A stretch of DNA of 31,502 bases from IMG/VR virus record IMGVR_UViG_3300017744_000082, positions 1-31,502 of that record, one strand, 5' to 3'. Numbering within the stretch: the first letter of the stretch is position 1; every line of letters begins with the position of its first letter. The stretch comes from a virus. This document shows positions 19,972-29,200 of this stretch, in pieces. Position numbers and translations under genes: made by a program. Below the pieces are notes generated by a model. It did not search any database. It had not been told where the DNA came from and worked only from the letters and a program-made list of their open reading frames with translations.

Positions 19972-20840
19972 TATAAATTATCAAAAGTTACATTAGACAA
20001 ATTAAAGTTTACTCCTAATGCGTTTGAAGAAACATCGTTACCATCTTCTTCTAAAGGATAATAAACAGTAGGATTATCGTTAATTAAAGTTGTGTAATCT
20101 GCCATTATACCATTATTATATAAAAGTTCAACTTTTCCAGCACTTAATTCAGTATTCCATATAGCAAAATCTCTTATACCTAATTTTCCATAAACATCAG
20201 CATACTGCCAATATCCTAAACTAAAACTATCATAATTGCCCACGGTACTGGCTAATGTTCCCGCATCAAGATCTCCTGTTGTTAATGCTTGACCATTCCA
20301 ATATATTGACCAATCACCAGTACCTCTTACAAATGCAAGTTGTACAAACCCATCAGCATTTGTGTTTATATTAGTATTACCACTGCGCCACATATTAGCA
20401 TGATCAGCTGAAGTACTGCCTGTTATATTAGGATTAGTACTAAAGTGTAATCTTCCAAATTCTACTTGTTTTAAATTACTAGGATCTGAAGTTCTTACCT
20501 CTATAAAAAGGTCATTTTTATTATTAGCAGAACTATCTTCTATCGAATAAAAACACCTAATAGCTTCATGTACATCTGTATCGCTGCCTAAGTAAAATAT
20601 TGGTATAACATTTGTACTAGAATCAGCTGGACTATCTGGTATCTCCCAAGTTGCTTTTACCCACATAACAATAGAAACATTATCACCAGTAGTGCCAGTG
20701 CCTGATATAAGCGTTGGGAGTCTACCTAATGAATTTGTTATAGCTCTACTGCTAGTACCATTAAAACTTGCGTACTGAGTTGCGTATGCAGTTTCACAAT
20801 AATCGGATGTTGTTATTGAATTTGATAAAGCTAATTGCAT
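19971..20840 (-). CDS. LamG/concanavalin-like lectin-fold protein, 289 aa
   Basis: Blocks typical of a Laminin_G_3-type jelly roll are visible: YASFNGTSSRAITNSL, VSIVMWVKATW, a DGFVQLAFVRGTGDWSIYWN segment, a long YDSFSLGYWQYADVYGKLGI stretch, and the closing RDFAIWNTELSAGKVELLYN with YYPLEEDGND. Such domains bind sugars or proteins and are common on phage fibres. There is no signal peptide, so unlike its downstream neighbour it is more likely a virion part. The ATG follows the upstream stop directly. Confidence 0.75.
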   Translation of the reverse strand: MQLALSNSITTSDYCETAYATQYASFNGTSSRAITNSLGRLPTLISGTGTTGDNVSIVMWVKATWEIPDSPADSSTNVIPIFYLGSDTDVHEAIRCFYSIEDSSANNKNDLFIEVRTSDPSNLKQVEFGRLHFSTNPNITGSTSADHANMWRSGNTNINTNADGFVQLAFVRGTGDWSIYWNGQALTTGDLDAGTLASTVGNYDSFSLGYWQYADVYGKLGIRDFAIWNTELSAGKVELLYNNGIMADYTTLINDNPTVYYPLEEDGNDVSSNALGVNFNLSNVTFDNL

Positions 20841-21173
20841 TTAAAATTTATTAATTATTAATTCATCTATATAGTCTTGTATTTCTTTTCTTGTAGCTTG
20901 CATTGTAAAACTTAAATCTGCTTGATATCTTTTTATTTCTTCACCATCATCAAATATTACAATAGTTGGAACAATAGCTATATTATATTTTTTTTGATTG
21001 TCATTGTTTTCAATAAAAAAAGACTGCTTATCGCAATCTCCTAACTTGTTAAACCACTCTACACCATTTTGTTTATTCCAATCCGCATTAAAGTGTATCG
21101 CTGTTATCTGAGCTGTACACGTAGTACAAACTGCAAACAACAAAAAAACCAAATATAATATCAACTGTTTCAT
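20841..21173 (-). CDS. Exported thioredoxin-fold protein lacking CxxC, 110 aa
   Basis: A signal peptide (KQLILYLVFLLFAVCTTCTA, cleavage before Gln22) precedes a thioredoxin-like domain. AIHFNADWNKQNGVEWFNKL occupies the place of the active-site strand and helix, with WNKQN where WCxxC is expected. YNIAIVPTIVIFDDGEEIKR supplies the cis-proline and final strands. Without the CxxC it cannot do disulphide exchange, so it is probably a binding or chaperone form. It would act in the periplasm. It lies between a membrane coiled-coil gene and the LamG gene. Confidence 0.75.
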   Translation of the reverse strand: MKQLILYLVFLLFAVCTTCTAQITAIHFNADWNKQNGVEWFNKLGDCDKQSFFIENNDNQKKYNIAIVPTIVIFDDGEEIKRYQADLSFTMQATRKEIQDYIDELIINKF

Positions 21174-21177
21174 TCAT

Positions 21178-21450
21178 TTATTGCATTCTGTCAATTTTAT
21201 CTTCTATACGAATCATACGTTCTTCTAACTTACGTACATCATCTCTTGTTTCAATTATAGTATTTCTAATATTTTCATCTTTCATGTTGAACTCCATTTT
21301 AGAAACTTCAGGAGCTGGCAATTCTTTTGCCTCGCTAATATCAGCTTGCAGTGTAAACCACATTCCAACAAGAGTGAAAATAAGAGCAGCTATTCCAGCT
21401 AGTGTTTTTATACTTATCTTAAAACTTGTTTCTTCGTTAAGCTCTTTCAT
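21178..21450 (-). CDS. Membrane-anchored coiled-coil protein, 90 aa
   Basis: From the ATG at 21450: a short N-terminal charged segment (KELNEETSFKISIKT), one membrane span (LAGIAALIFTLVGMWFTL), a proline-containing linker and a C-terminal coiled coil (TIIETRDDVRKLEERMIRIE, then DKIDRMQ). The frame extends to a TTG at 21495, but the ATG has the better A-rich context. A similar layout is seen in small phage lysis accessory proteins, but no spanin motif is present. A TATATTTG promoter-like site lies 69 bases upstream. Confidence 0.6.
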   Translation of the reverse strand: MKELNEETSFKISIKTLAGIAALIFTLVGMWFTLQADISEAKELPAPEVSKMEFNMKDENIRNTIIETRDDVRKLEERMIRIEDKIDRMQ

Positions 21451-21518
21451 TATTTTTACATTTCTTTCCGCAATGTCCAAAACAAACTTTACCAAAAGTT
21501 ATTTTATAAATTATTTCA

Positions 21519-21526
21519 CAAATATA
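21519..21526 (-). promoter_or_regulatory. TATATTTG (-7-like) candidate promoter before gene at 21450
   Basis: On the minus strand TATATTTG matches TAnnTTTG. It lies in the 86-base gap between the outer-membrane-barrel gene and the coiled-coil gene, one of the longest gaps in the late block. No TTTG at the -33 distance is present. Confidence 0.35.
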
Positions 21527-21536
21527 TTTTTTCATA

Positions 21537-22571
21537 TTAAAATATTATATAATTAATTCCCAATTTAAAATCATACCACTCTCTATTCCAATACTTGTGA
21601 TACTTTCCTTCTACAAAAGTACCTAAATGTTTGTTAATTTTCAAACCAAATATTAATCCTCCAGAATAATCGTACCATTGCTCCCCGTCATTAAAATTAT
21701 GATAAGAATATTCACCCCCATTGTTATAGTGATACGGTATAAAATTACCCCATGTGTGCAACCAAATATTTTTTTTGTAAGTATAATAATCAAAACCAAG
21801 CACAACAGAATGTACCCATTGATTTGGCAATTCATTTCTTTTCTTTTCTACGTAGTTAGATAATACTTGTGGTATAATAACCTCATCCCATACATCTGAG
21901 CTAGTAGCAATTATACTGCCTTCTGGATCTATATATTGGTTATCATATACATCTACGCTATATCCTTCTTGTATTGCTAAATATGTATAATGTAAATTAC
22001 CATTTGACAATATCCATTCTTCTAATGGATCATATCCATATGGTTCTGCAAGTCTTGTAACACCACCTATATTAAATGATAATTTTTTATTGCCTCTAAT
22101 TCTAAATCTTTGTGTAGCTTCATAGTATTCAACATCTGCAAAACCATCTTTCATGTATTCTACTTTTGTCATCCATAATGGTTTAACATAACGTAAAAAA
22201 TGATTTTGATCTATATACTTTATTCCCTCTTGTCTTCTATAGTCTACTTCAAATAAAAATTCAAATGGAGCTAAGCCTATTGTAGCAGCATCACTATAGG
22301 TAGTCTCTGTACCGTCTTTAAACGGACTGTTACCTTCGTATTGGAATCTTTTAATTTTTCTTATACCAGCAGTTAACGAATAGTCATATGGAGTTTCTTC
22401 TATACCTGTGGTAAGTTGGTCTTGAACATTGTATATAGTTTGATCAGACAATGATGTACCACCATTTACTGCTATATAAAACGTAGAAAATTTAAATAAA
22501 CCCTTAAGTTGTGCGTAAGAAGATATGTTGCATAGCAATAATATAAATAATATTACACTATGCTTTTTCAT
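21537..22571 (-). CDS. Predicted outer-membrane beta-barrel protein, 344 aa
   Basis: A signal peptide (KKHSVILFILLLCNISSYA, cleavage before Gln21) is followed by alternating aromatic/polar strands. The protein ends EGKYHKYWNREWYDFKLGIN then YIIF, with the C-terminal phenylalanine typical of barrel proteins recognised by the BAM complex. Several strands can be read, such as FEFLFEVDYRR, VVLGFDYYTY and GLIFGLKINKHLGTFVEGKY. I recall similar proteins in uncultured marine phages, but not a named family. It would reside in the host outer membrane rather than in the virion. Surface masking or superinfection exclusion is a guess. Confidence 0.75.
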   Translation of the reverse strand: MKKHSVILFILLLCNISSYAQLKGLFKFSTFYIAVNGGTSLSDQTIYNVQDQLTTGIEETPYDYSLTAGIRKIKRFQYEGNSPFKDGTETTYSDAATIGLAPFEFLFEVDYRRQEGIKYIDQNHFLRYVKPLWMTKVEYMKDGFADVEYYEATQRFRIRGNKKLSFNIGGVTRLAEPYGYDPLEEWILSNGNLHYTYLAIQEGYSVDVYDNQYIDPEGSIIATSSDVWDEVIIPQVLSNYVEKKRNELPNQWVHSVVLGFDYYTYKKNIWLHTWGNFIPYHYNNGGEYSYHNFNDGEQWYDYSGGLIFGLKINKHLGTFVEGKYHKYWNREWYDFKLGINYIIF

Positions 22572-22937
22572 TTAGATATTGAATGGCTGTGGAGCAAAGT
22601 AACATACACATGTTCCACTATTTAATTCAACAAAATCCCATTTTCCAAATATAGTTACACCTTTAGGAAATGTATGTGATGTAGTTATATCAGTAGCATT
22701 ACCTGCTGCACCGAATCTAACATCATGATCATTTTCTGCTGTTAATGTACTAATAGATCCTATTTGTCCTTTATAGTTTTGTAAGTTTTGAAATGTAGTA
22801 TCAGCTAACATTGTTATTGCTATAACGAACATTGTAGCACTATCTCCATTTAAATCTACTATACTGCCGTCACCTGTTATAAATGATGAACCATATTGTC
22901 CTAATGTAGCGTTGTATAAATCTGTATTGTTTGCCAT
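22572..22937 (-). CDS. Virion-like small protein, 121 aa, paralogue of gene at 22940
   Basis: Its conserved segments (FVIAITMLADTTFQ and FPKGVTIFGKWDFVELNSGT) align with the neighbour's FVAIQFVADTTLD and FPAGLTIFGRWTSINMGAGA, showing a tandem duplication. The FPxGxTIFGxW pattern is common in small proteins of marine phage structural regions. There is no signal peptide. It is likely a minor structural or fibre-associated protein. Confidence 0.65.
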   Translation of the reverse strand: MANNTDLYNATLGQYGSSFITGDGSIVDLNGDSATMFVIAITMLADTTFQNLQNYKGQIGSISTLTAENDHDVRFGAAGNATDITTSHTFPKGVTIFGKWDFVELNSGTCVCYFAPQPFNI

Positions 22938-22939
22938 AA

Positions 22940-23296
22940 TTAATTACCTATGTATGCGATTAATGCTCCTGCTCCCATATTAATAGATGTCCATCTACCA
23001 AATATAGTCAATCCTGCAGGAAAAGAATTACTTACATCTATTGCATCACCACCAGTACCTGCTACTGCAGACTGTGTTGATCCATCATGTATAGACGCAT
23101 TAGTTCCAGGAAAACCTAAACCATCGTTGCCAGTATCTGACACTAAACCTGTACTAGAATCTAATGTTGTATCAGCTACAAATTGTATAGCTACAAAAAC
23201 TTTATTATTAGGAGGTTTGATTTCTCCATCTGCATCAGTAAATATTGAACCTTGTTGTCCAAACTGACTTCTAAATAATTGATCTACGTTTGCCAT
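22940..23296 (-). CDS. Virion-like small protein, 118 aa, paralogue of gene at 22572
   Basis: The first copy of the pair: LFRSQFGQQGSIFTDADGEI, then VFVAIQFVADTTL and FPAGLTIFGRWTSINMGAGA, ending LIAYIGN. It is rich in glycine, serine and asparagine in the middle, which suggests an exposed loop. TATATTTG lies only five bases before the start (23301-23308), which would imply a very short or leaderless transcript if used. Confidence 0.65.
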   Translation of the reverse strand: MANVDQLFRSQFGQQGSIFTDADGEIKPPNNKVFVAIQFVADTTLDSSTGLVSDTGNDGLGFPGTNASIHDGSTQSAVAGTGGDAIDVSNSFPAGLTIFGRWTSINMGAGALIAYIGN

Positions 23297-23300
23297 AATG

Positions 23301-23308
23301 CAAATATA
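23301..23308 (-). promoter_or_regulatory. TATATTTG (-7-like) candidate promoter before gene at 23296
   Basis: The minus-strand TATATTTG matches TAnnTTTG in the 32-base gap upstream of the paralogous virion-like pair. It lies only five bases from the ATG, closer than normal, and no -33 element is seen. Confidence 0.25.
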
Positions 23309-23328
23309 TAAAATTAAATTGTTAAATT

Positions 23329-23676
23329 TTAGACTTTAAATTTGTATATATTGTAATCCAACCCCATAAATGAATGTACTCCATTGTTATCTAAATCTAT
23401 TCTGTTATCTATCCAACCATTAGGTTCTACATAAGACAAAACCTCTGCTTCTGCATCAACAGGATCTAAACCTTTCCATAAAACATCTACATGATATTTG
23501 TCAGATAATACAGGCGCTTTAGTTTCTTCACCATCTTCGTTGTATTCTGCTTGTTCTAAAACAATAAAACCTAGTTTAATAATACAATGTTTATGAGCTG
23601 AAGATTCTTCTAAAGCATTTATCATATCATCTGCTTGTACTAAACTGTTAAATTCGTATTTACCTATCTTATTCAT
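23329..23676 (-). CDS. Small hypothetical protein, 115 aa
   Basis: Unrecognised. It has a mixed alpha/beta core (LVQADDMINALEESSAHKHC, IIKLGFIVLEQA, HVDVLWKGLDP) and an aromatic end (FMGLDYNIYKFKV), without a signal peptide. It sits between the fibre gene and the paralogous virion-like pair and overlaps the fibre stop by one base (TAATG), so it could be a fibre chaperone or a minor structural protein. Confidence 0.6.
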   Translation of the reverse strand: MNKIGKYEFNSLVQADDMINALEESSAHKHCIIKLGFIVLEQAEYNEDGEETKAPVLSDKYHVDVLWKGLDPVDAEAEVLSYVEPNGWIDNRIDLDNNGVHSFMGLDYNIYKFKV

Positions 23677-26210
23677 TAGCTTGTTAAATTTGTAAGTTGT
23701 GCATCACTTAAAGCCTCATTAAATACTGCTAGTGCTTTGCATTTTCCGTAGAAATCATCAGCACCTTGTCCACTATCAAAACTTATGTTGTTTAAAGTAT
23801 CAGCATTAAAAGTAGAGCCACTAGTATCTGAACCTATTTCAACTCCATTAACCCATAAAGCAAAATCATTAGCTTTCCATTTTAAAGCAAATTTTGCAAA
23901 ACTTGTTGAGCCTGATGGATTATATGTAATATCACATTGATTAGAATTACCAACTCTTACTATTGCTCTTATTTGATTATTTGTATTATTTCTAAAATGC
24001 ACACTTACAAAGTTATCATCTGTACTATCATTAATAGTTATATATCTATTTATATTTGTTTGTCCTTCTAATACAGCAATTTCTCCATAAAGAACACCCT
24101 CTGTACTATTTATCAATGTACTATTACCACTACCTGTTAGTGTTTCTGTTGCTCTTGTAACATTACTTGTTGAGTGAACAGGTATGTACGATGTTGAGTA
24201 TTCTAAATTTTCTACTTGCGCTCCCCAAACTAAAACGCTTTTACCTGCCACGCCATTAGTCGCGCCGTCATCTTCTGAAACAGCTCCAAATACATTGGTT
24301 GCAGAAGTGGTTTGTGTGGCTGTAAAAGTATTACTACATCTATACCAGCTGTTACCATAATCTTCTATTTTACCAACTGAAGTTCCTGACTCCGAGCCAA
24401 TAGTTCCGTTTTGTATGTTAAACCATACTCCCGTACTACTACTACTAATATGAGTTATTCTTACCCAAGGATGGTCTACATACTTAAAGAAATAACTTGC
24501 TGTATATTTTTCACCCACAACTAAAACAGGAGGCCCTGTATAAAAGTGCGCTGAAGTGCCATTGTTAGTAACCGTAGATTTGTACACTTTAGTTTTTCCA
24601 TCAGGAGCTAGCTCGTTAGTTAATGTAAAATCACCATTTGCATGGGTCCATTTATTAAAATTTTCACTATAGTCTTGTAGATTAGTAGAAGTAGGCTCTA
24701 ACAATATATGACCATTAGAACCATTACTATCATAGTTTATTCTAGCTAAATCTACATCTGTACCAAATGTAATGTCTTTTACTGATACATTGTCTATTTC
24801 TTGTAAATCACTGCTTCCTGCGTAAAAGATAAGTGCGCCACCACTATGATCTGCCGATGATATATAATACTCATATCCTAAGTTTTCACCTGTTGGTAGT
24901 TTTGTTGATAACGATGTACTTCCTACCAATACGGTAATATTGTCAGCAGATTGTAAAATATCTAAAGTTAATTTGTAATCTTTACTACCATCTAAACTAA
25001 GACTTGATGTAAGGTTTCTATTAGCAGTAGCAGCGTTTGTATCGCATATCGCTCTACCATCAGCTATTCTCCAACCATTACTTCCACCTACATTACTAAA
25101 ACTCCATCTATCATTAGGATCTACTTGTTGTACTGATATACTATTAAGTGTAAAATTATTGTCTGTAGAACCATTTGATACAAAAAACCTACCTACGTTA
25201 CCGTTCACTCCTGCTACAGTAGAAAATAATGTGTTAACACCATTTGATAAATCGGTAAAATTAAAAAGAGTTGTTTGACTATTTGAACTTTTTAAAGCTA
25301 CAAGAGCATTACCGCTTGATATTGTGATGTCTATAACTATTTTATAGGTTTGACCTACTTCTGCTGCTATTGCATTTGTAAAATTTATTTGACCTGTACT
25401 ACCTGAGCTTTTATCGTATGTGTATAAATTAGTTGTAGAGTCTAATATAAAATTAGAGGTAGTTGATACACCAGATGGATAATTAATCCCATTATCACCT
25501 AACTCTTCATAATCACCATTAAGTACTAATTCAGGATCAGTAATACTCTGCATATCTTGTATTAAACCACTAGAGTTTATTCTTGTAGCACTACTTGCTC
25601 TATCAAAAACAAAGTCTGATGATAGGTCTATTAATGATATTGTAAAACTAGATATACTATAAGTTTTTGTACCATCAAAACCACCAAAAACTGTACCATT
25701 ATCTGTAAATTCAATTTCTTTAGTAGTAGTAAAATCATAGTTTTGAAATAAATAACTTGAGCCATCATAAAAATCAAAGTTTAATGTGCCTGTTATTGTT
25801 CCTGTTGGAGTAATGATTAATTTATATTTTCCACCACTTGTAGTATTAAAATCAAATTTTGGTCTTAAACTACTTCCTGTAAATCCATTAGCTGTAGAAC
25901 TATAAGAGTTGTTAGAAATTTGTGTTATACTACCACCAGCAACATTTACTATTGTAGCAGCTGATGGCATTAACTCATCACCTGTAAAGGTTTTTACAGA
26001 ATGTACTTTTGCATCACTTGTTGCAGTAGGAGTAAGTAGTATGGTAGCTTTGTCTAATACATCAGCACTTTTTATTGCCTTAATAGTAGATTTAGATGCA
26101 TCACTATTTTCAAAATATGTTACTCTATCTTTTAATGTAGATAGTAAAGAAGATACTATGTCTCCTATTTTTTTTGCTGTTGTTAATAATATACCTAATC
26201 CTAAACTCAT
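23676..26210 (-). CDS. Tail-fibre-like protein with CBM- and LamG-type domains, 844 aa
   Basis: The N-terminal roughly 60 residues are helical (likely attachment). Beta-rich domains follow. At about residues 200-218 is VFDRASSATRINSSGLIQ, a motif found in many phage fibres. In the middle comes LLEPTSTNLQDYSENFNKW with the WGAQVENLEYSTSYIP and TRATE motifs of a carbohydrate-binding fibre domain. The last 140 residues (about 700-844) form a LamG-type jelly roll ending ALAVFNEALSDAQLTNLTS. This protein probably recognises the host surface. It is coupled to the giant gene by an ATGA overlap. Confidence 0.85.
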   Translation of the reverse strand: MSLGLGILLTTAKKIGDIVSSLLSTLKDRVTYFENSDASKSTIKAIKSADVLDKATILLTPTATSDAKVHSVKTFTGDELMPSAATIVNVAGGSITQISNNSYSSTANGFTGSSLRPKFDFNTTSGGKYKLIITPTGTITGTLNFDFYDGSSYLFQNYDFTTTKEIEFTDNGTVFGGFDGTKTYSISSFTISLIDLSSDFVFDRASSATRINSSGLIQDMQSITDPELVLNGDYEELGDNGINYPSGVSTTSNFILDSTTNLYTYDKSSGSTGQINFTNAIAAEVGQTYKIVIDITISSGNALVALKSSNSQTTLFNFTDLSNGVNTLFSTVAGVNGNVGRFFVSNGSTDNNFTLNSISVQQVDPNDRWSFSNVGGSNGWRIADGRAICDTNAATANRNLTSSLSLDGSKDYKLTLDILQSADNITVLVGSTSLSTKLPTGENLGYEYYISSADHSGGALIFYAGSSDLQEIDNVSVKDITFGTDVDLARINYDSNGSNGHILLEPTSTNLQDYSENFNKWTHANGDFTLTNELAPDGKTKVYKSTVTNNGTSAHFYTGPPVLVVGEKYTASYFFKYVDHPWVRITHISSSSTGVWFNIQNGTIGSESGTSVGKIEDYGNSWYRCSNTFTATQTTSATNVFGAVSEDDGATNGVAGKSVLVWGAQVENLEYSTSYIPVHSTSNVTRATETLTGSGNSTLINSTEGVLYGEIAVLEGQTNINRYITINDSTDDNFVSVHFRNNTNNQIRAIVRVGNSNQCDITYNPSGSTSFAKFALKWKANDFALWVNGVEIGSDTSGSTFNADTLNNISFDSGQGADDFYGKCKALAVFNEALSDAQLTNLTS

Positions 26211-29200
26211 CTTTCTAATAGTGGTTCTGTTATTGCTTTAAACGGTAATATTTTTCTTGCTGTTCCTTTTGCTTTTAAATCTGAACGAGCACCAAATTTA
26301 CTGTCTCTTTGATATCTTTCTAAAGTAATTAATTCTTTACTAAATTGCAAAGCATTTCTACCTGTTGATATTGATGCTGGTGGTATTGTATAATTTACAA
26401 AACGTTTTGTATCTGTAAATATTAATGCATCATTGCTTAGTTTTCTTAAACTATCAGAATATATATCATCATCATCAGATAAGCTACCTAATAATAATAA
26501 CATAGCTGTTAATCCAAAACCCCTTAGTAATGCATGTATAGCATCTTGTCTAAACTCAGGTAAAGCTTCAAACTCTTGTTTAAGCTTCATCATGTCTACT
26601 TCGCCATCAAACATTTTCTTAACAAAATCATATCCAGCTCTATATGATCCAATTTCTTTTTCACCAAACCTGTTTATATCTTCTTGTTTTAATCTATTGT
26701 ATGCTAATGTTATAAACCAACGTTTAAATTGCTGAGCAGCTACACCCAAAGAATACATACTTAATAGTCTTTGATCTAGTTGTGTATAGCCCTCTCCGTG
26801 CATTGTAGCTATACGTGAGTTAATTTCCATAACTCTTTGTTCTGATACCTCACCACTGTCATATTCTTCCTGTGTAAGCTCTCCTAAAAAAGCTGCGCCT
26901 TGTATCCATTTTTCAGATAGCTCCATTGGTAAGAATGCCCATGATTCTATTTGACTAAAAGAATCTTTTGCACCCACAACATCACTGAAAGATAATTCTA
27001 CGATCCTGTATTTTTTAATTATATCCATGCCTTTCCAGCCATCCTTAGTATATGATGTCCAAAATCTTTTTTCGCCTAATATAAATTTCTTACCACCCTT
27101 AGCTCTAACTTCTTGATATTTACCAGCAAGAATGTTACCAACACCAACTGCAGCGCTAAAACCTAAATGCACTAATGCAGTCCATCTGACTAAAAACTGT
27201 GTAGCTTTATCAAAGTTTTTACCGAACATACTCTCTTGTCTTTGTTTTCTTAAAAAACCTTGACGCCATACTTTAGTAAGATATTCAGCAGAATTTTTAT
27301 TTCCCATTTCATTGTTTACTGCAATGACAGCATCAACTAATGTAGCAATATCATTCATGCCTTTAAACTCTCCATATCCATGTACAAATGATACAGACCT
27401 AACATATTGTTTTAAATTTTCTGTAAGATTGTAACTTGTAAGCTCTTGTGCTCTTACAGTTCTACTAGCATTAAATCTACTAAATAATCCACCCTCCATT
27501 AATGTATCCATTTCAAGATCTGTTGCAACTATTGCGTCACCATCTTCATGAACACCAAGTTTTGCTTGAGCTTCAGCTTTCTTTTTTAATTTACTTAATT
27601 CTTTTATATTTCTTCCTTTAACTATTAAACTGCCACCTTCTGTCAAATATAAATCTTTCCAATAACCAAAAGACTGTAATACTTTTTTACCTTCAGGATT
27701 TGTTCCATAAACTTTTATACCATCTATATTATTTGTAGATCCTAGAGAATTAGCATACAACCCTAACAAACCTCTAGCAGACAACGCTTCAAGATTACCC
27801 ATTTGTACGTGCGGTATATAAAACTTACCCATACCATCTTTACCAATCACATTTCTAAATTTAGCTGTTATTTCCATATACTTGTTATAGAAATCTCTTT
27901 CTTCTTGTGATGGATTGCTAGAATTAAACGTAGCCCTATCTACTAAACTTATGCCGTTATTTCTGCCATTTTTTATATCCTCAGTAAACATTTTTCCAAA
28001 CAACTCTTGATGCCTAGCTCTAGGATTATACAGGCCTTTTAAACTAAAACCTTTGCTTCTTCTCAAAGCTCTATGTACTGTGTCTATTTCTTGCACTAAC
28101 GATTGTACTTCACGTACATACTTTCTGTATTCTTTTTCTATTTCATTAAGCATAAACTGTATCTCTGGTCTGTTAGATGTCATGTTATTTGCTCCAAACC
28201 ATTTTCTTATTGCAGATATATCTTCTTGTCCAGCTTCAAATGTTTCTCCTGTTTTGTCTGCAATTTTTTGAGATTGTATACGCATAGCCTTTTTACCAAT
28301 AGCTAAATGTAATTTATGTAATAACTTAGGGCTAGCAAGTTCATCTTCTCTATTTTGTAAATCACCAGCTATCTCAACCAATTCCTTAATTGATCTAGAG
28401 TCCATGTCTTGTAATTTATTTTCCAATGCCTCTACATTAGCTAAAGAATCTAAATACCTTTTATATCTGTCTTCTAAATATCTTTTAACTTTTGGTTCAG
28501 CATTTGTTACTGCATCAGGACTATAACCTAAAAACTTAAGATATTCATTATAAGTAAGCGTCTTAGTTAACTCTTGTAAATGATCTTGATAAAACTCTCT
28601 CTTATTTAGTTTTAGCTTTGCAGTACCACTTGGCTCAAATGTTTCTTGACCTTTAAGTCTTTGTACTTCTTTTTGTGTAGTGGTAGTTTTTTCTTCATTT
28701 CTAAATAGATTAGGATGATTTAGCATTAGTTCATTAGCTTTGTCAACTACAGCAGAATCATCGATAGATGGTGTATTGTTTATTTCTTTTTGCAATAACT
28801 CATCTAACAAACCAAACTTCTCACGAACATAGTTTTGTGCAAACAATGACGTAAGTGTTTTACCCTTAAACCCTAAACCATTTTTAATGTAATCAAACTG
28901 TAATAAAGCGTCTTTAATGTTGTCAGGAAGCGTTGTAAACTCATTACGAGCTATTTGTATAGTTTCCTCTACACTAAACTTATTAATTTCATTAGGATTG
29001 ATTTGTATATTAGTTTTATAAAAATCATCTTGCTGCTCTACATTGCTAAATAGTAAATATTTTTTTACAAAATTATCGCCTGGTAATTTGCTATGAGCCT
29101 CTAATGTATTGTATACATCTTGCAGTGATTTATTATTTATATTCAGTGATGGCACAGCTTCTGCTACCTTCATTAAATAGTAGTCTTCTAATAAACGCTT

